From Synechococcaceae cyanobacterium SM2_3_1 (GTDB lineage Bacteria > Cyanobacteriota > Cyanobacteriia > Thermostichales > Thermostichaceae), in contig JAAUUJ010000015.1 in assembly GCA_012030715.1 (NCBI GenBank), positions 1-41,012 of the forward strand: a stretch of 41,012 nucleotides of DNA, written 5' to 3'. Position 1 is the stretch's first letter; each line of letters opens with the position of its first letter. The translations under genes were made by a program, and so were the position numbers. This document shows positions 1 to 8,526 of this stretch, piece after piece. Below the pieces are notes generated by a model. That model had not been told where the DNA came from and ran no database searches. It saw nothing but the letters and a program-made list of their open reading frames with translations.

Positions 1-2
1 TA

Positions 3-626
3 TTTCTGGCGGTTCAAGATGGGATCTACGATATGTTCGATGCCGGATCGCCTGCGTCTCCCAGTGTGGAAGAGGTTGCAGAGGATGGAGCCACAGCAAA
101 TCGGATTGCTGCCGCTTTCAATTCTGGAGGGGTTGCAGATGCCACGGCCACGGATAGTCCCCTGATGCCTGGTCAATCTCAATCTGTTAGCTTCCTGGTT
201 GATCCGGATAATCCTTTGACTCAGTACTTGAGCTTCATGACCATGGTGATCCCCAGTAACGATGCTTTTATTGGCGATGACAATCCTCAAGCCATTGATC
301 TGTTTGATTCTGCGGGTAATTTGATTGTGCGTTCAGGGGGCAATGCCGTTATTGTCATGGGCTCACAAGTCTGGGATGCGGGAACTGAGGTGAATGACGA
401 GATCTTTGAAAACACCGCTTTTCTTCCCGACATGCCTATTTTCCCTGGGCAAACCGTTCCCGATACAGGTGTACCTGAGGGAGGCGTGATTGAACTGCAT
501 CCTGGATTGCAAGGATCCCTCGGGTTTGGGGGTGAAGTGGGTAATGTGCTCTCCGCATTTCCAGGGGCAGATTTTACAGAACCCGGTGCCCTGATCATGG
601 AGATCTCCATTACCCCTGGCGGCTGA
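3..626 (+). CDS. Spondin-domain protein (5'-truncated)
   Basis: The reading frame is open from the window edge; codons before the first visible ATG (position 33) encode FLAVQDGIYD, which continues the domain, so the true start lies upstream. The protein resembles bacterial spondin_N domain proteins: the FDAGSPASPSVEEVAEDG stretch, a middle DNPLTQYLSFMTMVIPSNDAF block and an IFPGQ/GVIELHPG region follow the family pattern. These proteins are usually secreted or cell-surface; any signal peptide would lie outside the window. It ends TGA at 624-626 and converges on the small coiled-coil gene, with a hairpin between them. The function in cyanobacteria is not established. Confidence 0.75.
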   Translation, partial: FLAVQDGIYDMFDAGSPASPSVEEVAEDGATANRIAAAFNSGGVADATATDSPLMPGQSQSVSFLVDPDNPLTQYLSFMTMVIPSNDAFIGDDNPQAIDLFDSAGNLIVRSGGNAVIVMGSQVWDAGTEVNDEIFENTAFLPDMPIFPGQTVPDTGVPEGGVIELHPGLQGSLGFGGEVGNVLSAFPGADFTEPGALIMEISITPGG

Positions 627-647
627 TCCTGGAATTTTTACTACACA

Positions 648-690
648 GCATCTCCTCTGCCTGTTCAAACTTTGGATCTGGAGGAGATGC
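648..690. terminator. Perfect 10-bp inverted repeat between convergent genes
   Basis: GCATCTCCTC (648-657) and GAGGAGATGC (681-690) are perfect inverted repeats separated by 23 nt. They lie in the 77-nt gap between the convergent stops at 626 and 704. No strong T-tract follows on either strand, so the role as a bidirectional terminator rests on position and symmetry. Confidence 0.5.
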
Positions 691-703
691 AACCCAATCT
701 TAT

Positions 704-976
704 TTATCTCTCGTTTGCAGGATCTTCGGGTGGACGCTGCTGGTGGATCAGAAAGCGGATCTCATCCAGTAAGACCTCAAAGCGCCGATCCGTTTCATCC
801 TGGCGTTCCTGGATCCGTTCGTAGCCAGATGCCAGAACATCAACCCGCTTCGCAAGGGTATCCACGGTTGCCATCGTCCCCCTTAGCAGCCCTGCCATTT
901 CTCCTAACTGGTCCTGGAAACGGAGTTGAGCTTTGATGAGTTGCTCAAAGTTTTGCCTGATCTGATCATCTGTCAT
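704..976 (-). CDS. Small coiled-coil protein, uncharacterised
   Basis: A 90-residue, highly charged protein with no cysteine and no membrane segment. Nearly the whole length looks helical with heptad-like spacing of hydrophobic residues (LIKAQLRFQDQLGEMAGLL, then VDTLAKRVDVLASGYERI), suggesting a coiled coil. Small proteins of this kind are common in cyanobacteria, often annotated as hypothetical, sometimes near DUF-type nuclease genes. The ATG at 976 has only a weak ribosome binding site. I do not recognise a function. Confidence 0.6.
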   Translation of the reverse strand: MTDDQIRQNFEQLIKAQLRFQDQLGEMAGLLRGTMATVDTLAKRVDVLASGYERIQERQDETDRRFEVLLDEIRFLIHQQRPPEDPANER

Positions 977-1049
977 TGTTGGATCCGCTGTTCCAAAGGA
1001 TGCCTGACCGATGATACCGTTTTACCATGTGAATCAAGAAATTGAGATA

Positions 1050-2342
1050 TCATCTCTCACTAATACAATCGCTTACCTGCCAGGAATGAGGTTGATAATA
1101 CAGAGATTGACTCACCAGTTTTCCAGGTTGCACGGTGAAGCGAAACGACTCAATAATGTCAAAAGAACAGATCCCTTCCTTAATGTAAATCTTGAGGTTG
1201 TAGGTTCCCGGAAGTAGGCCCAAGTGGGGCAGGTGCATCTTGATCCGGGAATGGCCAATAGGTAACCGTAAATAATCTTCGTCAGCTGCACAGGTTAAGG
1301 TCAAAACCCGCTCACTTTCACCAGCGAGGGCCGAGATCATCACCCCAACATTGGCCCGCTCCACAGAGCGGTGACTCAGAATCTCAATACAAAGCGTGGT
1401 AGATTCTCCTGTGGCTGGAGATCCTTGCCAGTCTCCCTTTTGATCCTGAAAACCTAGAGATGTGATATCTACACCCAGGCTTTGGGCTGGATCCTTCGCA
1501 GGTAAGTGTAGAACTCCCTCATGAGGTTGCCCCTCCCCCAAACTGAGATCCGCTTCGTACTGTTGCAAAATGCTTTCTGTGGATCCACTGCCGACGAGCT
1601 GGCCTTTTTTTAAATAGAGAGACTGATCACAGACATTGAGCACCGCATTCGAGTTATGGGAGACCAGAATAAAGGCTGTGCCCTGCTCCTTGAGACGAGC
1701 CAGGCGCTGATAACACTTCATGCGAAACTTGACATCACCCACAGCCAGCACTTCATCCACCAGCAAAATGTCGGGTTCAATGTGAACCGCACAGGCAAAC
1801 CCCAACCGTGCCGTCATCCCGGAGCTGTAGGTCTGTACCGGAGCATCGATTGCCTCCCAGATCTCGGCAAAATCAACCACTTGATCAAAACGAGCCTGAA
1901 TCTGGCGGGTAGAAAGTCCCAGGATCGACATATTGGCATAGATATTTTCGCGGCCCGTGAGAATCGGGTTGAATCCAGCCCCCAGCGCAATTAAAGGAGC
2001 CATGCGTCCCCGCACCCGCACCTGTCCCTGATCCGGTTTGATTAAGCCACTGATGATCCGCAACAGCGTACTTTTGCCTGCTCCATTGGATCCCACCAGC
2101 CCCATAGCCTGACCGGGAAGCAACTGAAAACTGACCTCCTGTAATGCCCAAAACTCTCCAGCTCGTAGGCGATGTCCACAGCGAGATCTCCCTAACAGAT
2201 CGGTGGCCATATCCTGGACCCCATACCAGAGGGAACGGCGCAGCTGGCGGCAAAACTTTTTACTGACCCCCTCCGCCTGGATCACGGCTTTGGGATGGGT
2301 CTGTTGCCCAGAGGGACTGACTTGTACTAGAGCATCGATCAT
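1050..2342 (-). CDS. ABC polysaccharide exporter ATPase (Wzt-like)
   Basis: Nucleotide-binding subunit of an ABC-2 polysaccharide/O-antigen or teichoic-acid-type exporter. Using the ATG at 2342 the protein has 430 residues; an AGGAGG lies 8 nt upstream, which favours it over an in-frame TTG at 2357. Walker A GSNGAGKS is at about residues 84-91, the signature YSSGM near 172-176 and Walker B DILLVDEVLAVGD from about 191, followed by the H-loop VSHNS. The segment after about residue 270 matches the size and position of a Wzt C-terminal carbohydrate-binding domain, which in O9a-type systems recognises the glycan end. It follows the permease gene after 11 nt, so the two are co-translated and likely form one exporter fed by the adjacent glycosyltransferases. 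Confidence 0.9.
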   Translation of the reverse strand: MIDALVQVSPSGQQTHPKAVIQAEGVSKKFCRQLRRSLWYGVQDMATDLLGRSRCGHRLRAGEFWALQEVSFQLLPGQAMGLVGSNGAGKSTLLRIISGLIKPDQGQVRVRGRMAPLIALGAGFNPILTGRENIYANMSILGLSTRQIQARFDQVVDFAEIWEAIDAPVQTYSSGMTARLGFACAVHIEPDILLVDEVLAVGDVKFRMKCYQRLARLKEQGTAFILVSHNSNAVLNVCDQSLYLKKGQLVGSGSTESILQQYEADLSLGEGQPHEGVLHLPAKDPAQSLGVDITSLGFQDQKGDWQGSPATGESTTLCIEILSHRSVERANVGVMISALAGESERVLTLTCAADEDYLRLPIGHSRIKMHLPHLGLLPGTYNLKIYIKEGICSFDIIESFRFTVQPGKLVSQSLYYQPHSWQVSDCISER

Positions 2343-2353
2343 AAACACCCTCC

Positions 2354-3199
2354 TCAAGAACTGGCCCGCTCAATCACATAGGGCATGGACAGCCGAAACA
2401 TGATCCAGGTCAGGAGTAGGCTGATCCACACCAGTCCACTCACCCACCAGAAAGACATAACTTGGGTCAAGATCCCGGTCGTGGCCAGTTCCCTCGTGGT
2501 GACCAGCAATGGAGTGACGGGATTGAGATTCACCAGCAGTGCCAGCTTGCCCTGGGTTGGAACCGAGTAGACCACGGGTGTCAAGAATAGCCAGAACCCG
2601 GTCACCAGAGTCAAGCCCTTGGAAACATCCTGGTATAGGGCTCCCAATGGAGACAGTAACGTGCCCACCACCGTTCCCAACAGGATCAGGTGGATCAGGG
2701 CCACAGGGGCCAGTAAGACTGCCCAGCCCACCGAAATTTTGTAGATCAAAAACAGAGCTGTGATCAGCAGCAGCTTCATGCCGAAGTTGAACCCCACTTC
2801 TCCCAGCTTGGCCAGGAGGATGGCTTCCCGTGGAAAATTCACCCGCGTCAGCATCGGTTTGGCCCGCATCACCGCCTGGATCGGACCATTGATCGACTCC
2901 ACAAAGGTTTGCCAGAGTGAAGTGCTGAGCATGACATAAAGAGGGTAGGGCAGATCGGTGGGTCCGGGGGTGAATACCTTGGCTTCACTGGCCAGGGAAA
3001 AAGTAAAAGCCATCACCAGGGGTGGAATCAAGGCCCAGCCAACCCCCAGCAGCGATCCACGGTACTGGGCACTGATATCCCGCACCATCAGTCTCCAGGC
3101 CAGTTCACGACTTGCCATCAGATCCGTGCTCATCTGCCGAAACAACAGCAGGGGATGGCGCAAGGGGCTCTCAGGTGTGTGGATTACCTCTTTTAGCAT
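2354..3199 (-). CDS. ABC-2 polysaccharide exporter permease (Wzm/TagG-like)
   Basis: A 281-residue integral membrane protein of the ABC-2 transporter superfamily (Wzm/TagG/KpsM type). An N-terminal cytoplasmic helix region (residues 1-45, with ELAWRLMVRDISAQYRGSLLG typical of the family) is followed by about six hydrophobic segments, including WALIPPLVMAFTFSL and LLLITALFLIYKISVGWAVL. ATG at 3199 has GGAG 6 nt upstream. It starts 2 nt after the stop of the GT2 gene and is followed 11 nt later by its ATPase, giving a classic glycosyltransferase-permease-ATPase export operon. The substrate cannot be told from sequence. Confidence 0.9.
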   Translation of the reverse strand: MLKEVIHTPESPLRHPLLLFRQMSTDLMASRELAWRLMVRDISAQYRGSLLGVGWALIPPLVMAFTFSLASEAKVFTPGPTDLPYPLYVMLSTSLWQTFVESINGPIQAVMRAKPMLTRVNFPREAILLAKLGEVGFNFGMKLLLITALFLIYKISVGWAVLLAPVALIHLILLGTVVGTLLSPLGALYQDVSKGLTLVTGFWLFLTPVVYSVPTQGKLALLVNLNPVTPLLVTTRELATTGILTQVMSFWWVSGLVWISLLLTWIMFRLSMPYVIERASS

Positions 3200-3201
3200 G
3201 G

Positions 3202-4266
3202 TTATCTCCGGCTTGCAGTCAGGGCAGGTTCACTCACCGGGGCAGACGTCACAGGTAAAGGCAAATGCCGTTGATGCTGCGTCGTAATCCACCGGGTCAG
3301 AACCTGATCTAGAGGCTCGAAAACCCAACGATTCAGGCGCTGACTGGTGCGTCCTCGAGTGAGTTTCCGGTTCAGGGGGGTCCAGATGGTCATACGCCGC
3401 CGCCACCCCAACTTGTGCAGCTTGGTCTTGAAGTAGCCATCTTCAGCCAGATCCCATTTGCGACGCAGATGCTCTAAGCTGGCGAGCTGCCACTGATCAC
3501 TCCAGCGCAACATGTAATAGACCAGATCACCCCAGGTGGTGGGGGAGCCAGGCACATAGGTCACCAGGCTGCTGGGTTCAAAATAGACCCTCTGGCCTGC
3601 TTGCAAGGTTGTCATGCAGAAATCCAGGTGCTCCTTGGTGTTCAGCATCCCCTCATCCAGGAGTCCCACTTGATCTCTGAGGTTGGTGCGCACCAGCATG
3701 CAGTGGAACTCGATCAGTTCAGTGGGTTGTCTTTGCAGATGAGGGAGTACCTGATCCACGGTTTTTCCCTGACTGTACATTTTTTCGCGGAGATGGCGGG
3801 TTCCCAGACGATCCTGCCAGATGTGGTTTTCTCCTCCGGCACAGTGCACTTTCTGGTGGATCGGTTCCCCTTCACACACCAGCGGGCCAACAATTCCTGC
3901 CCCTGTCGTTTCCGCACATTCGACCAGAGATTGAAGCCATCCGGGCGAGACGATGACATCATTGTCCAGAAACACCAGATAGGGTGTGCGAACCTGCTTC
4001 CACCCCAGATTACGGGCCTGGTTGGGGGATAGATAGTGATCAAGGCGAAGGAGCTGGAATTGCCGTTCCTGGGCTTGCTGCTGCAGATAGCGGCGCACAT
4101 ACGGGGGAGAATTGCCGTCGATGTAGATCAGGTCAAACGGGATCTGGGTGTGGGTATACACACTCTCAAGTGAGGTCTGGACAAGACTAAATCGTTCTCG
4201 CGGTACCACAACAAGGGTGACCTGGGGTTGAGGGGAATTAGGTTCTAGTCGGGTCGAGGAATTCAT
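3202..4266 (-). CDS. Family 2 glycosyltransferase
   Basis: A GT-A fold glycosyltransferase (354 residues) likely adding a sugar to the exported glycan. The start at 4266 is chosen because AGGAGG (4271-4276) sits 4 nt upstream; an upstream in-frame start at 4308 would add 14 unconserved residues. Nucleotide-sugar-binding beta strand VTLVVVPRERFSL and the YIDGNSPP segment are N-terminal; the metal-binding DxD-like motif is DND at residues 101-103. The sequence is clearly paralogous to the GT2 gene at 12892-13875: both have PRERFS, SLES, IPF, SPNQARNLG/APNQARNLG, LxFxDNDV and a shared ending with basic residues. Sits between a GT4 gene and the Wzm/Wzt exporter. Confidence 0.88.
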   Translation of the reverse strand: MNSSTRLEPNSPQPQVTLVVVPRERFSLVQTSLESVYTHTQIPFDLIYIDGNSPPYVRRYLQQQAQERQFQLLRLDHYLSPNQARNLGWKQVRTPYLVFLDNDVIVSPGWLQSLVECAETTGAGIVGPLVCEGEPIHQKVHCAGGENHIWQDRLGTRHLREKMYSQGKTVDQVLPHLQRQPTELIEFHCMLVRTNLRDQVGLLDEGMLNTKEHLDFCMTTLQAGQRVYFEPSSLVTYVPGSPTTWGDLVYYMLRWSDQWQLASLEHLRRKWDLAEDGYFKTKLHKLGWRRRMTIWTPLNRKLTRGRTSQRLNRWVFEPLDQVLTRWITTQHQRHLPLPVTSAPVSEPALTASRR

Positions 4267-4317
4267 GGGGCCTCCTGAGCGTGGTGAGAGAAATTTGACA
4301 ATGAACAATGACCTCAG

Positions 4318-5583
4318 TTAAGTCGTCTTGCGACTGAATACGACAGGATGGAAATCCCAGTGATCTTGAGAAGTCGTGAGGGCCTTTTCGTAGAGATGCA
4401 CCAGTTGATCATTCAGGGCTTCCAGATCAAACACTTGCTCTACAACCTGACGTCCGGCCCGCCCCATCTCTGGCCAGCATTCTGAATGTTCAATCAAGTA
4501 CAGCAACCGATCCGCAAGCGCCTCAGGATCCCCCTCAGGCACCAGAAACCCTGAGATCCCATCCTGCACCAATTCTGGAATTCCCCCATGGCGGGTGCTG
4601 ATCACGGGCAATCCCAGGGCCATTGCCTCTTTGAGAACATTGGTGGGGGCATCCTGATTGCCATCGCTGGCGGTGATACTGGGGGCAATAAACAGATGGG
4701 ATTGACTCAAAATCTGGATTACCTCCTGCCGATCTTTTTGTCCCCTGAGATGAATACTTTCCTGCAGTCCGAATGCATCAATCAAGGCTTGCAGCTCCTG
4801 TTTCAGGATCCCTTCACCGATAATATTGAACTCAATCTTGGGATATCGTTTTGCCACCTGAGCGACTGCTGTAATGGCATCACGGATGCCTTTCTTCTCC
4901 ACCAACCGTCCGGTGAAAGCGATCTTCACCTGCCCATCTTCTGGAAAATGCCGCTCCTGAAAAGGAAATTGCGAGAGCGCCAGTCCAGAATAGAGCACGT
5001 GCAAGCGGGCTGGATCACATCCCAACTGCAGCAGTCGTTGCCGAAAAAATTCACAGTTTGTCAGAAAAAGATCCGCGTTAGCAAATACAGAATCATAAAC
5101 CGACTTCCCATGTTGCTGTATGTAGCTACTAATGTCATAGCCGCGAAAGGAAACGACTAAACGACCTCCATTGATCGATCGAAAACAATGCCCAATCTCC
5201 CCAAGTGTACCGAACTGGCAGTGGACAATATCGTATGACTTTTTACCCAGGCCAATAAACCCCATCGATAAGCAATCCCAGAACGATCCTTGTGAGGAAG
5301 TCAGAACAGGAAATAAACGTAAAGGATCAACAAAACTATACTGGAGCAGTAACCACAGGCTTTGTTGCAATTGCTTAGATAAAGTTCTAGGGCGGTCAAG
5401 CAGTCGATAGGTACGAGACAACAGCTTATAGGCCAGCACGTCTGGATGCATTTTGCTGTAATCACCATAGCTGCGAGTATAGATATCCACTTCATGGCCT
5501 CGATTGATCAGGCCAATAATCTGATTCAGAACAAAAGTCTCCGAGAGCAATGGGAACCCATTGGCGATCACAGCAATTCTCAT
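4318..5583 (-). CDS. Family 4 glycosyltransferase (WcaL-like)
   Basis: A 421-residue GT-B retaining glycosyltransferase. The N-terminal half has MRIAVIANGFPLLSETFVLN, characteristic of colanic-acid WcaL/AmsK-like enzymes, and VHCQFGTLG. The C-terminal half carries the family 4 donor-binding signatures FTGRLVEKKGI, GEGILK and the EX7E-type segment (NVLKEAMALGLPVISTRHGG followed by IPELV). First gene visible in the export block; a 51-nt gap separates it from the GT2. The 5' half is noticeably AT-richer than its neighbours. The acceptor and donor sugars cannot be deduced. Confidence 0.9.
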   Translation of the reverse strand: MRIAVIANGFPLLSETFVLNQIIGLINRGHEVDIYTRSYGDYSKMHPDVLAYKLLSRTYRLLDRPRTLSKQLQQSLWLLLQYSFVDPLRLFPVLTSSQGSFWDCLSMGFIGLGKKSYDIVHCQFGTLGEIGHCFRSINGGRLVVSFRGYDISSYIQQHGKSVYDSVFANADLFLTNCEFFRQRLLQLGCDPARLHVLYSGLALSQFPFQERHFPEDGQVKIAFTGRLVEKKGIRDAITAVAQVAKRYPKIEFNIIGEGILKQELQALIDAFGLQESIHLRGQKDRQEVIQILSQSHLFIAPSITASDGNQDAPTNVLKEAMALGLPVISTRHGGIPELVQDGISGFLVPEGDPEALADRLLYLIEHSECWPEMGRAGRQVVEQVFDLEALNDQLVHLYEKALTTSQDHWDFHPVVFSRKTT

Positions 5584-6018
5584 ATTACAACACTCTCACA
5601 CATTAGTTTCAGGCTGCTAAATTTAACACTAACAGCATTATGACGCTTGACTTGTTTTCTAGCTTTTTCATAACACAAGTACTTTAAATATTCCGTGCGC
5701 TCGGATGCAATAGTGCTTTCTGCTTCTGTCTGTCTCAAATCATTCTTATGTCCTAAGTTTAGCTCCAGGCAAGCATGAATTTCCAGGAGTAAGCCTTTTG
5801 ACTATTGCTGCAAGTAAAATTTTGTCCAGAATCTGTTGTCCGTACCCCTAGTCAAGGGGGTTGGATAGTTGTTGCCTTCCGACTCACTGACTAAAGTTAT
5901 AGCCATCAGGTATGACTCATGAGATTTATGAGGTCGCCTCTCTTAATCGACAAGGACTTGAGCCTGATTGTGCCTGTCAACTGATATCTGATTGCTATAC
6001 TTAGATTTTCTGTTGAGC
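5584..6018. other. 435-nt intergenic region upstream of the export block
   Basis: No coding region seen. AT-rich. It holds the likely promoter of the leftward glycosyltransferase/export genes, but no convincing -35/-10 pair could be fixed. An imperfect hairpin ACCCCT-agtca-AGGGG lies at about 5845-5865, and the first MITE-like repeat occupies 5898-5999, ending 19 nt before the response regulator stop. Confidence 0.5.
5898..5999 (+). repeat. MITE-like element, copy 1
   Basis: A 102-bp segment with terminal inverted repeats: left TATAGCCATCAG, right CTGATTGCTATA (reverse complement TATAGCAATCAG, one mismatch). It aligns end to end, in the same orientation, with 8347-8450; shared internal blocks include ATGA-TCATGAGA, TGAGG and TTGAG. 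The TA at each tip fits insertion at a TA dinucleotide as used by IS630/Tc1-mariner elements. No coding capacity. Confidence 0.7.
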
Positions 6019-6705
6019 CTATGTTTCTCGATCATAGCGATACCCCATTCCCCTGACAGTTTCAATGCAGTCAGCACCCAGTTTTTTACGCAAGTGGCGA
6101 ATATGAACTTCTACAACATTTGATCCTGGATCAAAGTCATACCCCCAAACATGATTCAGTATCTGTTCTCGACTAAGGACTTGTCCGGCATGTCTCATAA
6201 ATACTTCTAGCAGAGCAAATTCTCGAGCAGAAAGATCAATGAGTTTATGATTTTTACGTGCTTGACGGGTGCGCAGATCTAGTTGAGTCGGACCAACCTG
6301 AATTACAAAGGTTGCTTTGGTGTTAGCCTGGGATGCCTGGGCTTGATAGAAACGCAACTGCACTCGGACTCTTGCTAAAAGCTCTTCAAACCGGAAAGGT
6401 TTGGTGACGTAGTCGTTAGCTCCTCCTTCTAACCCTGCGACCTTATCTTCCAGATCCTGCCGTGCAGACAGAATAATCACTGGCAAATTTTCTCCCTGGC
6501 CCCTCAACCCCTCTAACAGCTGCAGCCCATCCATACCCGGAATGCCCAAATCCAGAATTAGCAGATCATAAACTGCCCCAGAAACCATCTGCATGGCTTC
6601 GGCTCCACTGCTGGCAACTGACGTGACATAACCGTGCGACTGCAGCCCTTTTTCCAAAAAGGACACAATCCGTGGTTCGTCTTCGGCAATCAGGATGCGG
6701 CTCAT
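6019..6705 (-). CDS. OmpR/PhoB-family response regulator
   Basis: A 228-residue two-component response regulator. The receiver domain (about residues 1-115) has the acidic pair E8/D9, phosphoacceptor D52 (LILDLGIPGMDG) and conserved lysine K102 (YVTKPF). The C-terminal winged-helix DNA-binding domain (about 130-226) shows IDLSAREFALLEVFMRHAG, VLSREQILNHVWG and VVEVHIRHLRKKLG, typical of OmpR/PhoB. Its ATG overlaps the predicted stop of the upstream histidine kinase in an ATGA arrangement, so the two are one transcription and translation unit. The signal and target genes are unknown; the neighbouring polysaccharide loci are candidates by proximity only. Confidence 0.93.
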   Translation of the reverse strand: MSRILIAEDEPRIVSFLEKGLQSHGYVTSVASSGAEAMQMVSGAVYDLLILDLGIPGMDGLQLLEGLRGQGENLPVIILSARQDLEDKVAGLEGGANDYVTKPFRFEELLARVRVQLRFYQAQASQANTKATFVIQVGPTQLDLRTRQARKNHKLIDLSAREFALLEVFMRHAGQVLSREQILNHVWGYDFDPGSNVVEVHIRHLRKKLGADCIETVRGMGYRYDRET

Positions 6706-8206
6706 GCGGCTTCCTCTTCAACCTTACGCAGCGGAATTACCAGTGTAAAAGTCGATCCTCGCCCCAGCTGGCTATGGAGCTCCACATGGCCACCCATGGC
6801 AGTGACAATCGCATGGACGATCGCAAGACCTAACCCTGCTCCCTCACTACGTCGGAGCGAACCCCGGGCAAAGCGTTCAAAAATCAGCTGTTGTTCGGTT
6901 TCGGGAATCCCTGATCCGGTGTCTCGAACCCAAAAGCGAACTCATGATTCTCGATCTCAGAACCCAAGATGATGTCCTGCCCATCAGGTGTATGTTGAGC
7001 AGCATTGCGGGCCAGGTTAATCACAGCCTGAGTAAAAAGATGACGGTCTAACCAGATCGTGCCTTTGGCACTGGAAGCTAAGTGCCAGTGCTGAGCCCCT
7101 AACACTTTGGCTTTGTGAAAAAGTTCGAGCGTTAAGATAGAAATCTCAACACTGGTGACCTTGAGGAAACTAGAACGGTTTAACTGAGCCAGTGTCAGCA
7201 GATCACTGACCAGGCGATCCATACGGTTTAGTTCATCCTGCACTAGCGCCAATACTTCCTGCTGTTCCTCTGGATCAGATCCCATCAGATCAATGTGACC
7301 CTGGATAATCGTAATTGGTGTTCGCAGCTCGTGACTGGCATCATCAATAAAGCGGCGCTGACTTTGAAAAGCTTTCTCTAAACGCTCAAGCATGTTGTTG
7401 AAGGCACGCACCACCTCTGCCATTTCGCCACGCCCCTGCGAGGAAATCCGTTGGTTTAAGTCTTTATCGCTGATCCGCTCAGCTGTGGCAGCAAGGACCC
7501 TCAAAGGTTCTAAGATCCGACCCGACCCGATCCAGCCCAGCAGCAGGGCGACGGGAAACATTGCCAGCAGAACCTTCAGCAACACGAACATCGCCACTTC
7601 TACCTCTGCCTGTTCACCCGCTGTGGTATGGGCTAAAACCATCATTCCCACTCTCTCTTCCTGAATATGGATGGCCTTGCTCAAGGTGATGATGCCACCG
7701 ATATCTGATTCCCAGGTGTGAAGCATCTCCTGCTCCGAGACAGTCAGGTCAATTAATTGCCTAAAGATGGCCGAGTCAGGCCGGAGTGGGGTCGGTAAAG
7801 CGATGGGGCTAGATGCATAAAATTCCTCATGGATCACTGCGATCAGGAATACATCATCTTCCGGCAACTCTTCCTGAAAGAAATTATCAATCATATCCTG
7901 CAGCTGAAAAACCGTAGCAGGCTGAGTTTGAGATAGTTTTGTTATAAATTTCTCAAAGGGTTCATTGAGGGTTGTCTGCACCCGCATGCTGACACGGAAA
8001 AAAAGAACTCTATACATCAAAGGTATAGAAAGAATCACAAAAACTGCTAGGAGCGCTCCATACAGGATCAAGATACGGGTGCGGATCTCTCCAAAGGGCC
8101 TGAGCCATTTAAATGTAGTCTTAGCAAGAGGTGGCCCTATCCCTTCACCAGGTAATCTATTGCTGATCGGGCTATGAGCATTCATTCGGTCAACATCAGA
8201 CTGCAT
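6702..8206 (-). pseudogene. Sensor histidine kinase, frameshifted near 6932-6935
   Basis: Membrane sensor kinase partner of the adjacent response regulator. Transmembrane segments lie at about residues 44-70 and 205-228 around a ~135-residue extracytoplasmic sensor region; then HAMP, DHp with phospho-His H292 (DDASHELRTPI) and the N-box (INLARNAAQH). The uninterrupted frame stops at 6884 after 440 residues, before the ATP-binding G boxes. Directly after HEFAF, the -1 frame reads WVRDTGSGIPETEQQ, then GAGLGLAIVHAIV, and ends at 6702. One extra T in the T4 run (A4 at 6932-6935 on the plus strand) restores a 501-residue kinase. Either a sequencing error, true inactivation or slippage on T-TTT. 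Start at ATG 8206; no clear ribosome binding site. Confidence 0.88.
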
Positions 8207-8526
8207 AGGGGATCACTGCGATAGTCAAGGCGGGTGAAAACAATGCTCTACCTAATATAGATGAAGTTGCTTCACAGAAAACACATTAATATGAAAAGAA
8301 GATTAGGCTAGTGAGCAGAATCACAATTGCTGTGCGAATATAGACCTATAGCAATCAGACATGATTCATGAGACCCGTGAGGGTGCTCTGCTTGGTAGAC
8401 ACGAATTTGAGGATATGCTTGCATTGTCCATTGGTATTCTAATTGCTATATCAATGAGGTAATTAGCCAGTTTGGAGTTATGATGTAATTTATACATGAG
8501 GCAGTGCTCATTCTCCTCTTACTTTT
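8207..8526. other. 320-nt divergent intergenic region
   Basis: Non-coding, AT-rich gap between the leftward kinase/regulator operon and the rightward receiver gene, so it should carry both promoters. A small hairpin TGAAG-TTG-CTTCA lies at 8262-8274. The second MITE-like element is at 8347-8450. A TATACAT sequence at 8491-8497 could be a -10 element for the receiver gene, but no matching -35 at normal spacing was found. Confidence 0.45.
8347..8450 (+). repeat. MITE-like element, copy 2
   Basis: A 104-bp segment with terminal inverted repeats TATAGCAATCAGA (8347-8359) and TCTAATTGCTATA (8438-8450), one mismatch. It is a diverged copy, roughly two-thirds identical by eye, in direct orientation relative to 5898-5999. 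Non-coding. Likely a small non-autonomous element mobilised by an IS630-like transposase encoded elsewhere. Confidence 0.7.

Noticed and set aside
5845..5865. ACCCCT-agtca-AGGGG hairpin as a terminator or TTGACT-containing promoter
   Set aside because: There is no T-tract on either strand, and no acceptable -10 hexamer lies at 16-18 nt from TTGACT.
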